A stretch of DNA of 43,853 nucleotides from an uncultured Phycisphaerales bacterium (lineage in GTDB: Bacteria; Planctomycetota; Phycisphaerae; Sedimentisphaerales; Anaerobacaceae), in assembly GCA_903857265.1 (NCBI GenBank), contig CAIODZ010000004.1:1-43853 (forward strand), given 5' to 3'. This document shows positions 6,475 through 14,435 of this stretch, piece after piece (positions within the stretch are counted from its first letter, which is position 1; each line of letters starts with the position of its first letter). The notes beneath the pieces are model-generated. The model had not been told where the DNA came from. It was given only the letters and a program-made list of their open reading frames with translations, and ran no database searches. The position numbers were made by a program, and so were the translations under genes.

Positions 6475-9209
6475 TACACAACCGGATATCCAAGTATTCT
6501 CTCATACGCCCCAAGATACCCTGCCATCATTTTATTAAGGCCCCAGTTATTCCGGGCATCTCTCATAATTCTTTTCACCTGTTTTTCCCATTCCTGCTGG
6601 TCTTTCCTGAAGAACCTGTGATTTTGCACGGTCAATTCCAGCCCATACCACAGTCCGCCCGCGTCGTAATTCTCGAAAAGCACGCCATTGCCCGCGTCCT
6701 CTTCGGCTCCCATTTTTTTCAGCCGCAATGGCACAATCTTATCATGAAACCCGCCCGTATCGCGGTTCGTCGCTGTCGCGCCGAACAGGTTTCCCACCAA
6801 ATCAATCTGACCGAATGGCTCATAAAGTGATGCCCCGAATACGTCGCTTGCCGCCGCGTAGCCCAGCGTGCTGAGGTCGTCATTAAAAGGCCAATACGTG
6901 ATTTTCCCGCCCGATGCGCACGCGATTCTCCCTAATATGTCCGCGTCGTTACGGTCATCGCCCACCGGGTTTCCGACTACCGCTATTTGAACGTCCGGGT
7001 GTTCGATTACAAACCTCAACGCGATATCTTCGAGCAGTTCGATTCCCTTCTGAACGCGGTCCAGCCGGCTGGGCCAATACAGCAGAATCGCTTCCGGGTC
7101 AACTTTCAGACCTGTTCTCTTCTGGAATTTGACCAGATTGAGCTTTTTCGCTTCGATAACGTGGTCGTTTAGCCCGAATGTTTGCGCGAGTCCCGGCTTA
7201 TCGACATCCGGGTTTTCAACCTGGTTTTCCGGATACACCGAAGGCGATATCCCGTTGGGTATTGAAAATGCGCAGCCGTATCGGTATTTGGCTTTGGTTT
7301 CTTTTCTGACGCTCCACGGAATGAAGTTTCTGTCTAAGAAGTAATCATTGATTGTTTCATGAAGGAACCGGTCGCCTACGTAATTTACCAGCGCAGCGTT
7401 TTTTATCGCGCTTGCCTGGCAATCCACACATTCCCTGCCCCAGTCGCTGGCGATGTATAAATTGCTCCACAGCTCGCTCAAATTCACCCCCCCAAACATT
7501 TCCAGCGGAATATAGCCCGTGTGCGAGTTATGCAAAGTGTGGAGGACGGGGATGCTGCGGAGCTTTGCGAAGGCGGTGATGATGCCGCCGGCCATCCAGT
7601 CGTGGGAATGAATGATACCCCTGCCCTCGTGCTTGGAGAGGATTTCGCCGATGAGGAAGCGTTTAATCTGCCTCTGGAACTCGGCGGCGGTCGCGCGGGG
7701 GTCGCCATCGTAGGCGCTCATATAATTTTCGAAGAGAGAGGAATCGACAAATTTTATCCTGTCGCGGGGCAAGTGGTATAAATTCTCGATGTACTCCTCT
7801 TTGCTCATCCCCGAATGCTCCATAAACTTCCTCTGGAGATTGAGCGTGATAATGTAGGTCTTGACGCCCCTGTTCGAAAGCCCCCTGCACAAGGCGGCGA
7901 CAACCTCGCCCATACCGCCTGATTTGCCAGAGACGTATTGGGCAAAATCGCCCAGACCCTTGGTGGGCAGACGGTCAGTTTCAGGACTGATGATTATGAC
8001 AGGTGTCCGGGTGTATTTTTTCAGGATAGTGAATTTTTCGAGAGACCTGGTGAGCATCCAGATTTTGTCGGTGATAGTTCGGACTGTTTCGCCGATTGTG
8101 CCATAAGGGCTGAAATAGGAGTGGACTGCCTGGTCTGAGCCGGTGCTTTCGTGGAGAAAATAAAGATGGTCCGAGGTGGTGAGGTGTCGCCATTTGGTTT
8201 GTAACTCGCCGCCCGCGGTTTTGGCTTTTCTTTCGAGGGCCTGGATGCGGGAGAAGAATTCCTGCTGGGTATTATTGCCCAACCAGCCAAAAGTGTCTCT
8301 GGCGGCGTCGGCCCAGGAGGAGGTCGATAAGCCGTGGATATCGACGATGGGACAATCGGCGGTTTTGAACATTTCGGCAACCTCGGTGGGGTTTGCCATT
8401 CTGACGCTTTGGTATTTTGCCAGCTCGGCGGGAAGTTTTTTCCAGAATTCGAAGATGCCTTTGTCTTCCCAGATATGCTCGCCTATGTGCTCGTAGTCGT
8501 AGCCGAGGAGGACGGCTTCACCGTCGATTTCGGCGATATGCTTCGCGTAAACCTCGGCCAAGACAGGCGTGTGGGGGAATCGAAAGGCGATGTCGTCGGA
8601 AAGCTCCCTGTTTCGGGGGATGACGATGAGATTGCCTGTTTTTGCGCGGAAGACGGCGTTGGGTGAGACGAGTTTGCCGTTTTTGCGGCCGAACATATCG
8701 TTGCGTTTTTCGCAGAGCATCGCCTTATATCCCATATCGGCAACGACGCAGGCGATATCGTTATTGAACATCAGCTCGGTGTTTCTGAAAGAGGCGGGCT
8801 TGATGCCGAAGAGGTCTTCCATTTTGCCCCTGTGGAGGGCGACCTGGTCTCTGAATTCCTGCCTGTGCACGTCGGCGAACAAGCTGGAGAGGGAGTGATA
8901 GTAAGTTTCTTCGAGGAACTCGACCTGATTTCTGCTTTTGCCCGCGGTGAGCAACTGCTGGAGGCAGGTGATTACCTCGGGCTTATACATTTCTGCCTGT
9001 TCGAGAAATGTGCCGGACATGCTGAAGGTGATTTTGAAATTGGGATTTTCTTCGATGAGTTTTGTGAACATCATTGTCGCGGGCAGATAGCATTTGTGGG
9101 AGACCTTTTCAAATACCTGCTTGTTCATCTCGTCCCAAATGAACTTTTCCCTTGAGGGGTGCAGCCGAAACGGCTGGTGCAGTTGAAAATAAAATGTCGC
9201 TATGGGCAT
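6474..9209 (-). CDS. GH57-GT5 fusion, alpha-glucan (glycogen) synthase
   Basis: A 911-residue fusion for alpha-glucan metabolism. The N-terminal part is a glycoside hydrolase family 57 domain: MPIATFYFQLHQPFRLHP at the start, nucleophile E145 in SFRNTEL and acid D238 in LGYDYEHIGEH. From about residue 400 follows a GT5 starch/glycogen synthase: KSGGMGE at 429-435 binds the nucleotide sugar, HSHDWMAGG is typical, and SLYEPFGQIDLVG is the GT-B E-x7-E region. GH57-GT5 fusions are known and are thought to build and trim glycogen-like glucan in the cytoplasm. I place the start at 9209 because homology begins exactly there. The reading frame, however, stays open upstream for another 279 codons through intergenic repeat DNA into an HNH-AP2 gene. 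The ribosome site at 9209 is weak (GTGAGTGTGAG). Confidence 0.88.
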   Translation of the reverse strand: MPIATFYFQLHQPFRLHPSREKFIWDEMNKQVFEKVSHKCYLPATMMFTKLIEENPNFKITFSMSGTFLEQAEMYKPEVITCLQQLLTAGKSRNQVEFLEETYYHSLSSLFADVHRQEFRDQVALHRGKMEDLFGIKPASFRNTELMFNNDIACVVADMGYKAMLCEKRNDMFGRKNGKLVSPNAVFRAKTGNLIVIPRNRELSDDIAFRFPHTPVLAEVYAKHIAEIDGEAVLLGYDYEHIGEHIWEDKGIFEFWKKLPAELAKYQSVRMANPTEVAEMFKTADCPIVDIHGLSTSSWADAARDTFGWLGNNTQQEFFSRIQALERKAKTAGGELQTKWRHLTTSDHLYFLHESTGSDQAVHSYFSPYGTIGETVRTITDKIWMLTRSLEKFTILKKYTRTPVIIISPETDRLPTKGLGDFAQYVSGKSGGMGEVVAALCRGLSNRGVKTYIITLNLQRKFMEHSGMSKEEYIENLYHLPRDRIKFVDSSLFENYMSAYDGDPRATAAEFQRQIKRFLIGEILSKHEGRGIIHSHDWMAGGIITAFAKLRSIPVLHTLHNSHTGYIPLEMFGGVNLSELWSNLYIASDWGRECVDCQASAIKNAALVNYVGDRFLHETINDYFLDRNFIPWSVRKETKAKYRYGCAFSIPNGISPSVYPENQVENPDVDKPGLAQTFGLNDHVIEAKKLNLVKFQKRTGLKVDPEAILLYWPSRLDRVQKGIELLEDIALRFVIEHPDVQIAVVGNPVGDDRNDADILGRIACASGGKITYWPFNDDLSTLGYAAASDVFGASLYEPFGQIDLVGNLFGATATNRDTGGFHDKIVPLRLKKMGAEEDAGNGVLFENYDAGGLWYGLELTVQNHRFFRKDQQEWEKQVKRIMRDARNNWGLNKMMAGYLGAYERILGYPVV

Positions 9210-10046
9210 CTCACACTCACTTTTTACCGCGGAGACCGCAGAGCACGCAGAGATTTTATATATTTTATCTGCGGGCTTACAATACTCGGCAGTAAATACC
9301 GTTTTTTGCCTTAATTTGCCGACTTTATCATTAACTATTATCCCTGTTCTACCTGCAACGCGCTCCGAACGCAGCCGAACAGGTTTAACCAAACGAGCTA
9401 TACAGCCCAAAGTGATTATAATCCAATGTCGCAAAAAACGCAAAGGAATTGGGCTTTGCGGGGACTTTGTTAATATGGGGAAATTCAAAGAAGCAAACTC
9501 GCCGTGATATTTAAGAGCGGCTTCATTATAGGCCCTTGCGGCGTCGAACTCGGAATCGAATGTTCCCAATCTTATTTTTTTGCCCTCAAACTGAATTTGA
9601 GCGCACCACTTGCGGCTCCGTTTGATGAAATAGACACCCTTAAATTGCGAAGAAGTGTTTTTTCTTTTTCGCAGGTTGCAGCAATTCTGAAAATGAGTTG
9701 CGAGGCGGAGATTAGCCCTGCGATTGTCGAGGGGGTCGTGGTTTCTATGGTCAACGAGAAGGCCCGGAGGGGGATTCATAATTTCCCTGTGGAGGCGGAT
9801 GTTTTTAGTTTTGCCCGGGCCTGTTTTAACAATCCGAGCGGCATAGAATTTTTCTCCGCATCCATTGATGACCCATTTGAGGTGGCCGATGCGGTAGTAA
9901 ATATCGAGGTCAACGATTGTCCAGTAGCCCTCGCCCAGATAGATACGGCGGAAGGTGTAGCCGAAACGGAGAAGGCGAAAGAGCAACAGGGGGCAGGTGA
10001 AGATGAGGTCTAAGCAGTTAGGTATTGTTACGTTAATCGTTGACAT
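9210..10046 (-). CDS. HNH-AP2 homing-endonuclease-like ORF lacking its own stop
   Basis: The ORF starts at ATG 10046 with AAAGGAGGG 8 bases upstream. The first about 80 residues are poorly defined. An HNH nuclease follows (H86 in RLHREIM, VDH at 98-100, N108 in LDNRRANLR), then an AP2 DNA-binding domain (about 131-188: FKGVYFIKRSRKWCAQI, LGTFDSEFDAARAYNEAAL, GEFASLNF). HNH-AP2 proteins are free-standing homing-type endonucleases, common in phages and bacteria. Recognisable protein ends near 9483. The last about 90 codons (9210-9482) read through intergenic DNA, including the CGCAGAG 9-mer array at 9228-9254, into the GH57-GT5 start in the same frame. The natural stop therefore seems lost, or a 1190-residue fusion is made. 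A pipeline may annotate one CDS, 6474-10046. Confidence 0.75.
9228..9254. repeat. 9-bp tandem array, CGCAGAG core
   Basis: CGCGGAGAC, CGCAGAGCA and CGCAGAGAT. It sits between the HNH-AP2 domain and the GH57 start, inside the open frame, and marks that stretch as intergenic in origin. Confidence 0.75.
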
Positions 10047-10094
10047 TTTTGCGCCCTCCTTTTCATCACAAAAACACTACGTTCGACTCGACCA

Positions 10095-10165
10095 GTTTTG
10101 AGTTTTGGGTTTTTAGTTTTTAGTTAATCAACTCAACACTAAACACTCAGAACTCATAACTACAG
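10095..10165. repeat. Two facing heptad arrays
   Basis: Left array 10095-10129: GTTTTGA, GTTTTGG, GTTTTTA, GTTTTTA, GTTAATC. Right array 10131-10165: ACTCAAC, ACTAAAC, ACTCAGA, ACTCATA, ACTACAG. The right array is roughly the reverse complement of the left, so together they can fold into a long imperfect hairpin. Confidence 0.7.
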
Positions 10166-10327
10166 AGGAACTACGTTCCTCTATAATATGGCGCGAACTT
10201 GCGCGAAATTGACGAAAACGAGGAATTTCCTGATATGCCCAAAAACGATAAGTCCTTGTGAAATAAGGAGTAAAAAAATTTTAGAATTTTAGCATCTAAG
10301 GGTTTTCGACTTGCGCGAAAATGGATA

Positions 10328-10361
10328 ACAGTTGTATCATACAACTGTTTGATACAGTTGT
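10328..10361. promoter_or_regulatory. Three ACAGTTGT half-sites at 13-bp spacing
   Basis: ACAGTTGT (10328), ACAACTGT (10341), ACAGTTGT (10354): alternating orientation, each 13 bp apart, separated by AT pentamers. The first two form a perfect 8-bp inverted repeat. It looks like an operator for a cooperative regulator, but no adjacent promoter is clear. Confidence 0.4.
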
Positions 10362-10569
10362 TTTATAGGACAGTTAGTATCCAGAATTTAAGCCGTTACA
10401 ATCAAAGAGGTTACATCAAAAATGACCACGGAAAAAGAGTGGTTTTTAGGCCACAAAAAGGCACAAAAAACGCACAAAAAATGGCTTAACAAATGAGGGT
10501 CGTTTGTTGATAACTGCTTAATAATAAGAGGGTTACGTCGTTTTTAAATGTACCCGTAGCCGCTAACTT

Positions 10570-10597
10570 GAAGTGAGAAGTGAGAAGTGAGAAGTTA
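10570..10597. repeat. Heptad array GAAGTGA
   Basis: GAAGTGA three times, then GAAGTTA; 100 bp beyond the stop of the minus-strand gene at 10698. Confidence 0.75.
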
Positions 10598-10651
10598 GAA
10601 CGAAGAAACGTGGGCGGGGAAACCCGGCTTCGTTTTCAACTACGCCGAGGT

Positions 10652-10666
10652 CTTCGCTGCGCTACG
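10652..10666 (-). repeat. Dispersed hairpin core, copy 3
   Basis: CTTCGC-tgc-GCTACG, the inverse of the CGTAGC/GCGAAG core, without the outer arms seen in other copies. Confidence 0.55.
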
Positions 10667-10697
10667 AAAAAACGGCCGTTTCCATTATTCCCCTTAA

Positions 10698-11567
10698 TCA
10701 TTCTCCGCCTGATGTTTGCCATGCTTCTTTGATTACATCTGTTAGAACGTCCGTGTTTTTCTCAATATCTCCGGGCTGTAGTCTAATTCGGTATCGACCC
10801 CAGCGTTTATCATAGTCCATGACATCCAACCCCGCATTTTCAAGCCGGGTTTCATTTTGCAACGATGTTTCCAATCTCGGTTCAAACCTAATGGATCCCT
10901 TCTGAGGTCTGAAAATTATAAAGTTATTTGGTTGTCCGTCTTTTGCAAGGCCTATATAAAATTTGTTGTATTTAAGTTCCAAATCAGAATCGAATTTTCT
11001 TGCGATTTCCAAAAGCTGGTCGGCAATTGCGACAGTTTTCTTCGAACCTCGATTTTCCCAATAAGTTCTATCGGTAATTTCTTTGCTTTCTTCATCTTCA
11101 TCTGTTAACCCAAAGGACATTTGATTTAATACTGTTGTGAACACAAGTCCTATATCCGTACCGTGTTTAAGCGCGCTCATCTGTATTGCAACAAGAGGAA
11201 TCATGCCATTGAAAAGACCAATTACATTCAGAAATCTACTTGTAATATCTTCGGCTATTATAACTGCCGTATGCTCATATTGCGGATACCGCTTACGTTC
11301 GATATCCCAATACTCTATTGTTCGAATAATATGTCTCTCATCCGTGTTACCTAATTGGATTTCAACTTCATATCTAGTGCTAGCTTCGGCGTCCTGCAAA
11401 AGAAGATCCAGTCTACCCGCGCTTGGTTGGATTCTCTCTTTGTCCTTCAACACAACATCTCCCAATCCTAATATAGTTGGGGCTTCTGCGATTCGATTCT
11501 GTACCCATCCCTCATTCAATTCGGGATGTTTCTTTAGCGATATTCTTTCATATTTCACATAACCCAT
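10698..11567 (-). CDS. Predicted nuclease-like protein of unknown family
   Basis: A 289-residue soluble protein. The start at 11567 has TGGAGG six bases upstream. The N-terminal half shows a PD-(D/E)XK-like pattern: GRLD (D54), then RYEVEIQLG (E67, E69, Q71), then HIIRTIEYWDIERKRYPQYE and a hydrophobic strand AVIIAED. In this pattern a glutamine stands where lysine is usual, as in several divergent nuclease families. The C-terminal half (about 190-289) has a separate alpha/beta region ending in RWGRYRIRLQPGDIEKN. The protein is known to me only as a recurrent hypothetical. It is flanked by long intergenic stretches and is AT-richer than nearby housekeeping genes, so it may be a stand-alone acquired gene. 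The nuclease call is inference. Confidence 0.6.
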   Translation of the reverse strand: MGYVKYERISLKKHPELNEGWVQNRIAEAPTILGLGDVVLKDKERIQPSAGRLDLLLQDAEASTRYEVEIQLGNTDERHIIRTIEYWDIERKRYPQYEHTAVIIAEDITSRFLNVIGLFNGMIPLVAIQMSALKHGTDIGLVFTTVLNQMSFGLTDEDEESKEITDRTYWENRGSKKTVAIADQLLEIARKFDSDLELKYNKFYIGLAKDGQPNNFIIFRPQKGSIRFEPRLETSLQNETRLENAGLDVMDYDKRWGRYRIRLQPGDIEKNTDVLTDVIKEAWQTSGGE

Positions 11568-12023
11568 GCTCTATCCTCCATAAAACACTTTTACTCTTAT
11601 GGACATTTCCTAATCCAAGACACCATACTTATTTCCATTACAATACAAAACCGTATCTTCCGGCGTTAAGGTAACAGTATATCGTTAAAGTGATGAGATA
11701 ACAAGAAATTTGAGGATGAAAAATGGGTCCCCCCAATGCGAGACAGGGAAAGTTATCTCGCAGGGGCAAGCCCGGCAGAAAACCAAGGGAGCAAGAGATT
11801 GTCGATTGCCGATTGTCGATTTGAGAATGGGCCCCCTGTTGCAAAACCAAAGTAGTATGGCTCCCCGCCAAAGACCTCCCGTAAGGGACGCCAAATGGCG
11901 TGCGGGGATCTTCGCTTCCTCCTTCGCTTATGCTACGGAGGACAGGTCGCTACGAGAATCGATTTATTTATGACGAACAATTTAGTGAACAAGAGAGGGA
12001 AAGTGGTATAATGGCGGGCAAAA
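11568..12023. other. Intergenic stretch with nested dispersed repeats
   Basis: No gene. It contains a heptad array at 11799-11826 (TTGTCGA, TTGCCGA, TTGTCGA, TTTGAGA) and a split copy of the CCCCGC repeat (11860-11870 and 11895-11916) interrupted by CTCCCGTAAGGGACGCC (11876-11892). A full inverse CGTAGC/GCGAAG hairpin follows at 11918-11941. Confidence 0.65.
11860..11941. repeat. Composite nested repeat plus hairpin copy 4
   Basis: GCTCCCCGCCA and TGCGGGGATCTTCGCT match the inverse of 4037-4069. Between them sits CTCCCGTAAGGGACGCC, whose inverse is at 5733-5749 and which folds as TCCC-GTAA-GGGA. The adjacent hairpin CCTCCTTCGC-ttat-GCTACGGAGG (11918-11941) is the inverse of the CGTAGC/GCGAAG element. 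Confidence 0.65.
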
Positions 12024-12863
12024 ATGGAAGATAAGAAGAAGAAATTAGCGAGGCAGGTGGCGGGGCTGATAGAGGTATTGCCTCCGATGCCGGAGAACAT
12101 CTGCCTGCTGATGAAGGGCGACGTTGATTCAACCGAAGGACAAGAACAGGTGCGGGCGGTAACAGCGAATGACCCGGGGTTGTGCACGGACCTTTTGCAC
12201 TTAGCGTGCGATTTTTGTCTTGGGACGGGCAGGACGATCAACACAATCGACGACGCGATAACACAAATCGGGACGGGGCCATTAGTGCATCTTATCGGGA
12301 TATCATACGCACACAAGACAATCAGAAAAGAGTTAGCGGCGCTGAAGCACTTAGACGAATATTTCGAGCACTCGCGGGACATTTCTTTGTGCTGCCGGAT
12401 ACTGGCGGAGCTATGCGACATACCGGCCCACGAGCGTGAGATGTGCGCGGTGGCGGGGCTGATTCACGATATAGGCCGGCTGGTAATTATGGTAGCAAGC
12501 AGCAGAACGGGCGCGCGGCTGATGGGGACATCGTGGGGCAAAATGAAACTGGTCGCCCACACTGAGAAGGAGATACTGGGCCTGAACCACTGCGAAGTGG
12601 GGATGCAGCTTTGCAAGAAGTGGCATTTTTCACAAATAATGCAGGACGCAGTTTTAAGGCACCATACGCCTTTAATAGGAAATGACCTTAACTATCTTGG
12701 CGGGCTGATATTTGTTTCGCATTTCATAACGTACAGCGATTTCACGGGTCAGATTATCTCGACAACACTGGGCCAGGAGCTGTTAGATTCACTGGACCTG
12801 ACCGAAAGGAAATTTCTCGAGGCCCAGCAAGTCTACGAGTCGCACATTCACAAATACAATTGA
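12024..12863 (+). CDS. HDOD-domain signalling protein
   Basis: A 279-residue single HDOD-domain protein. Residues about 15-210 match the fold: LPPMPENICLLMKGDVDS, VTANDPGLCTDLLHLA, INTIDDAITQIGTGPLVHLI and VAGLIHDIGRLVIM (H148, D149). HDOD domains resemble HD phosphohydrolases but usually lack catalysis and act in regulation, motility or second-messenger responses. Here one HD pair remains. There is no GGDEF, EAL or receiver domain. An extended -10 (TGGTATAAT, 12004-12012) is only 11 bases before the ATG, so the transcript may have almost no leader. The gene converges with the sigma-54 activator gene at 12948. Confidence 0.85.
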   Translation: MEDKKKKLARQVAGLIEVLPPMPENICLLMKGDVDSTEGQEQVRAVTANDPGLCTDLLHLACDFCLGTGRTINTIDDAITQIGTGPLVHLIGISYAHKTIRKELAALKHLDEYFEHSRDISLCCRILAELCDIPAHEREMCAVAGLIHDIGRLVIMVASSRTGARLMGTSWGKMKLVAHTEKEILGLNHCEVGMQLCKKWHFSQIMQDAVLRHHTPLIGNDLNYLGGLIFVSHFITYSDFTGQIISTTLGQELLDSLDLTERKFLEAQQVYESHIHKYN

Positions 12864-12886
12864 GAATTGGTTCATAGTTCGTAGCA

Positions 12887-12928
12887 GTTAGTCATTAGTC
12901 GATAGTCGTTAGTGGTTAGTCGTTAGTA
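12887..12928. repeat. Heptad array GTTAGTC between convergent genes
   Basis: GTTAGTC, ATTAGTC, GATAGTC, GTTAGTG, GTTAGTC, GTTAGTA: six 7-bp units filling most of the gap between the HDOD and sigma-54 activator stop codons. Confidence 0.75.
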
Positions 12929-12947
12929 CGAGGAAAAGCAGAAAATA

Positions 12948-14018
12948 TTACTTTGCGTTATCGTCGGCTTCGGCGGCGGGGATGCCGAATTTTTCCATAA
13001 GACGATTGAGCTGGCGACGGTCGATGCCGAGGATTCTTGCGGCGGCGATTTTCCGGCCTTTGGTGTATTCGATGGTCTGGGTAATGACCCTGCGTTTTAC
13101 TTCATCGAGGGTGGGCAACTGGTCTTTGGGATAAGAAGGCGAATCAGCTATTATGATTTCGAAAGGCATTACGGCGGGCTGAATTTCGAGGCCCTCGGTG
13201 AGGACGTAAGCACGCTCGATGGCGTTGGCAAGCTCGCGGACGTTGCCAGGCCAGGCGTAATTAATCAGGAGGCGTTTGACGGATTCACTGAATGTCTTGG
13301 GCGGCTCGTTGTAGAAGGCCGACTGGTTTTTGAGGAAGTATTCGGCCAACTCGAAGATGTCTTCTTTGCGATGACGAAGTGGAGGCACCTCAAGCTGAAC
13401 AACATTGAGGCGGTAATAGAGGTCTGAGCGGAACGTGCCCTTTTTGACCATATCCTGCAAATCCCTGCAGGTCGCGCAGAGGACGCGGGCATCGACGGGA
13501 TACGACATAGCGGAGCCGAGGGGCGTTACACGGCGTTCCTGGAGAACGCGGAGGAGCTTTGCCTGAAGCTCGAGGGGTATTTCGCTTATTTCGTCGAGGA
13601 AAATCGTGCCGCCGTCTGCTGCCCTGAAGAAACCGAGCGTGCTGTCAACAGCGCTTGTAAATGCACCTTTTACATGACCGAACAACTGGCTTTCGAATAA
13701 CTGGCCCGTAAGGGTGGTGCAATCGACGGGAACAAAAACGCGGCGGGCGCGGCTGCCCGAGACGTGAATCTGGCGGGCGACCATTTCCTTGCCGACGCCT
13801 GTTTCGCCGGTAATAATAACCGGACATTCGCGGGCGGCAATAGCCCTGATAACTTCCATTACGGAGTTGAACGCGGCGGAACTGCCGAGAAAATGATTAT
13901 GCGTGCGAGTATAAAATGACTGCGCAGACGCAGAATCCTGCTGTCCGTGCTTGCCGCTTCCATCCTGAAAGCTCGGTTCTTTTGCGCCAGGAGGCACCTT
14001 GCGCGAACTTTCACTCAT
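12948..14018 (-). CDS. Sigma-54-dependent transcriptional activator without receiver domain
   Basis: A 356-residue enhancer-binding protein. A short polar N-terminus (about 40 residues) leads directly into the AAA+ domain: Walker A GETGVGKE (71-78), the sigma-54 contact loop GAFTSA (118-123, usual form GAFTGA) and Walker B GGTIFLDE (136-143). The R-finger region follows, and a Fis-type HTH ends the protein (GRKIAAARILGIDRRQLNRL). No receiver, GAF or PAS sensor is present, so it is controlled by expression level or by a partner protein. Such proteins use ATP to remodel RNA polymerase-sigma-54 at -24/-12 promoters. A candidate -24/-12 site in this window precedes the beta-helix gene near 24824; a direct link is speculative. 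A serine in the contact loop is a tolerated but uncommon change. Confidence 0.9.
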   Translation of the reverse strand: MSESSRKVPPGAKEPSFQDGSGKHGQQDSASAQSFYTRTHNHFLGSSAAFNSVMEVIRAIAARECPVIITGETGVGKEMVARQIHVSGSRARRVFVPVDCTTLTGQLFESQLFGHVKGAFTSAVDSTLGFFRAADGGTIFLDEISEIPLELQAKLLRVLQERRVTPLGSAMSYPVDARVLCATCRDLQDMVKKGTFRSDLYYRLNVVQLEVPPLRHRKEDIFELAEYFLKNQSAFYNEPPKTFSESVKRLLINYAWPGNVRELANAIERAYVLTEGLEIQPAVMPFEIIIADSPSYPKDQLPTLDEVKRRVITQTIEYTKGRKIAAARILGIDRRQLNRLMEKFGIPAAEADDNAK

Positions 14019-14435
14019 TACTTATCGCCCCATCTCCAGTGCAGACACATTAACCCTTGCGCCGCTGCAAAAACACGATTTTGGCGAGAATACCCTGCGT
14101 GAAGATGAGGGCACTCTCTCCCATTTCTTCTTCAGTATCTAATTCTACGATACTTAAGTAGCAAAGTCAAATGAATTATAGGACTTTTTGCTTTTTCATC
14201 CCATATTAAACGCGGAACAAGCAAAATTGGCATGATAGGCAAGTCGGAGCTTGAGGTCTAAAAGCAGCCCAAAACAGCTAAGTTATTTTACTGCAAGAGG
14301 TTACGACTAAAGGTACAGCGATTATTCAAGTGGATGGCAAAATAGAGGACAAGCGATGCTATTTTCCAAGCCAAATTCAATATACTACAAAACCCGTATG
14401 AAAACGGTAATCAGGCGGCGAAAACCATCAGCCCC
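14019..14435. other. 417-bp gap without recognised features
   Basis: It lies between two minus-strand genes. I see no RNA gene, strong hairpin or array. The TGGCATG near 14231 does not have a proper -12 partner. Confidence 0.5.

Larger units (their letters stand above)
10166..10697. other. Intergenic stretch with operator-like triplet and repeats
   Basis: No gene visible. It contains three ACAGTTGT half-sites (10328-10361), a CACAAAAA decamer-type array near 10452-10483, the heptad array at 10570-10597 and a CGTAGC/GCGAAG hairpin core at 10652-10666. Confidence 0.6.

Noticed and set aside
4141..12928. CRISPR array
   Set aside because: Repeats are 7-9 bp with no unique spacers of 25-45 bp and no cas genes.
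14225..14245. Sigma-54 promoter TGGCATG upstream of the activator gene
   Set aside because: The -12 TTGC element is missing at the required spacing, and the orientation does not serve a gene.
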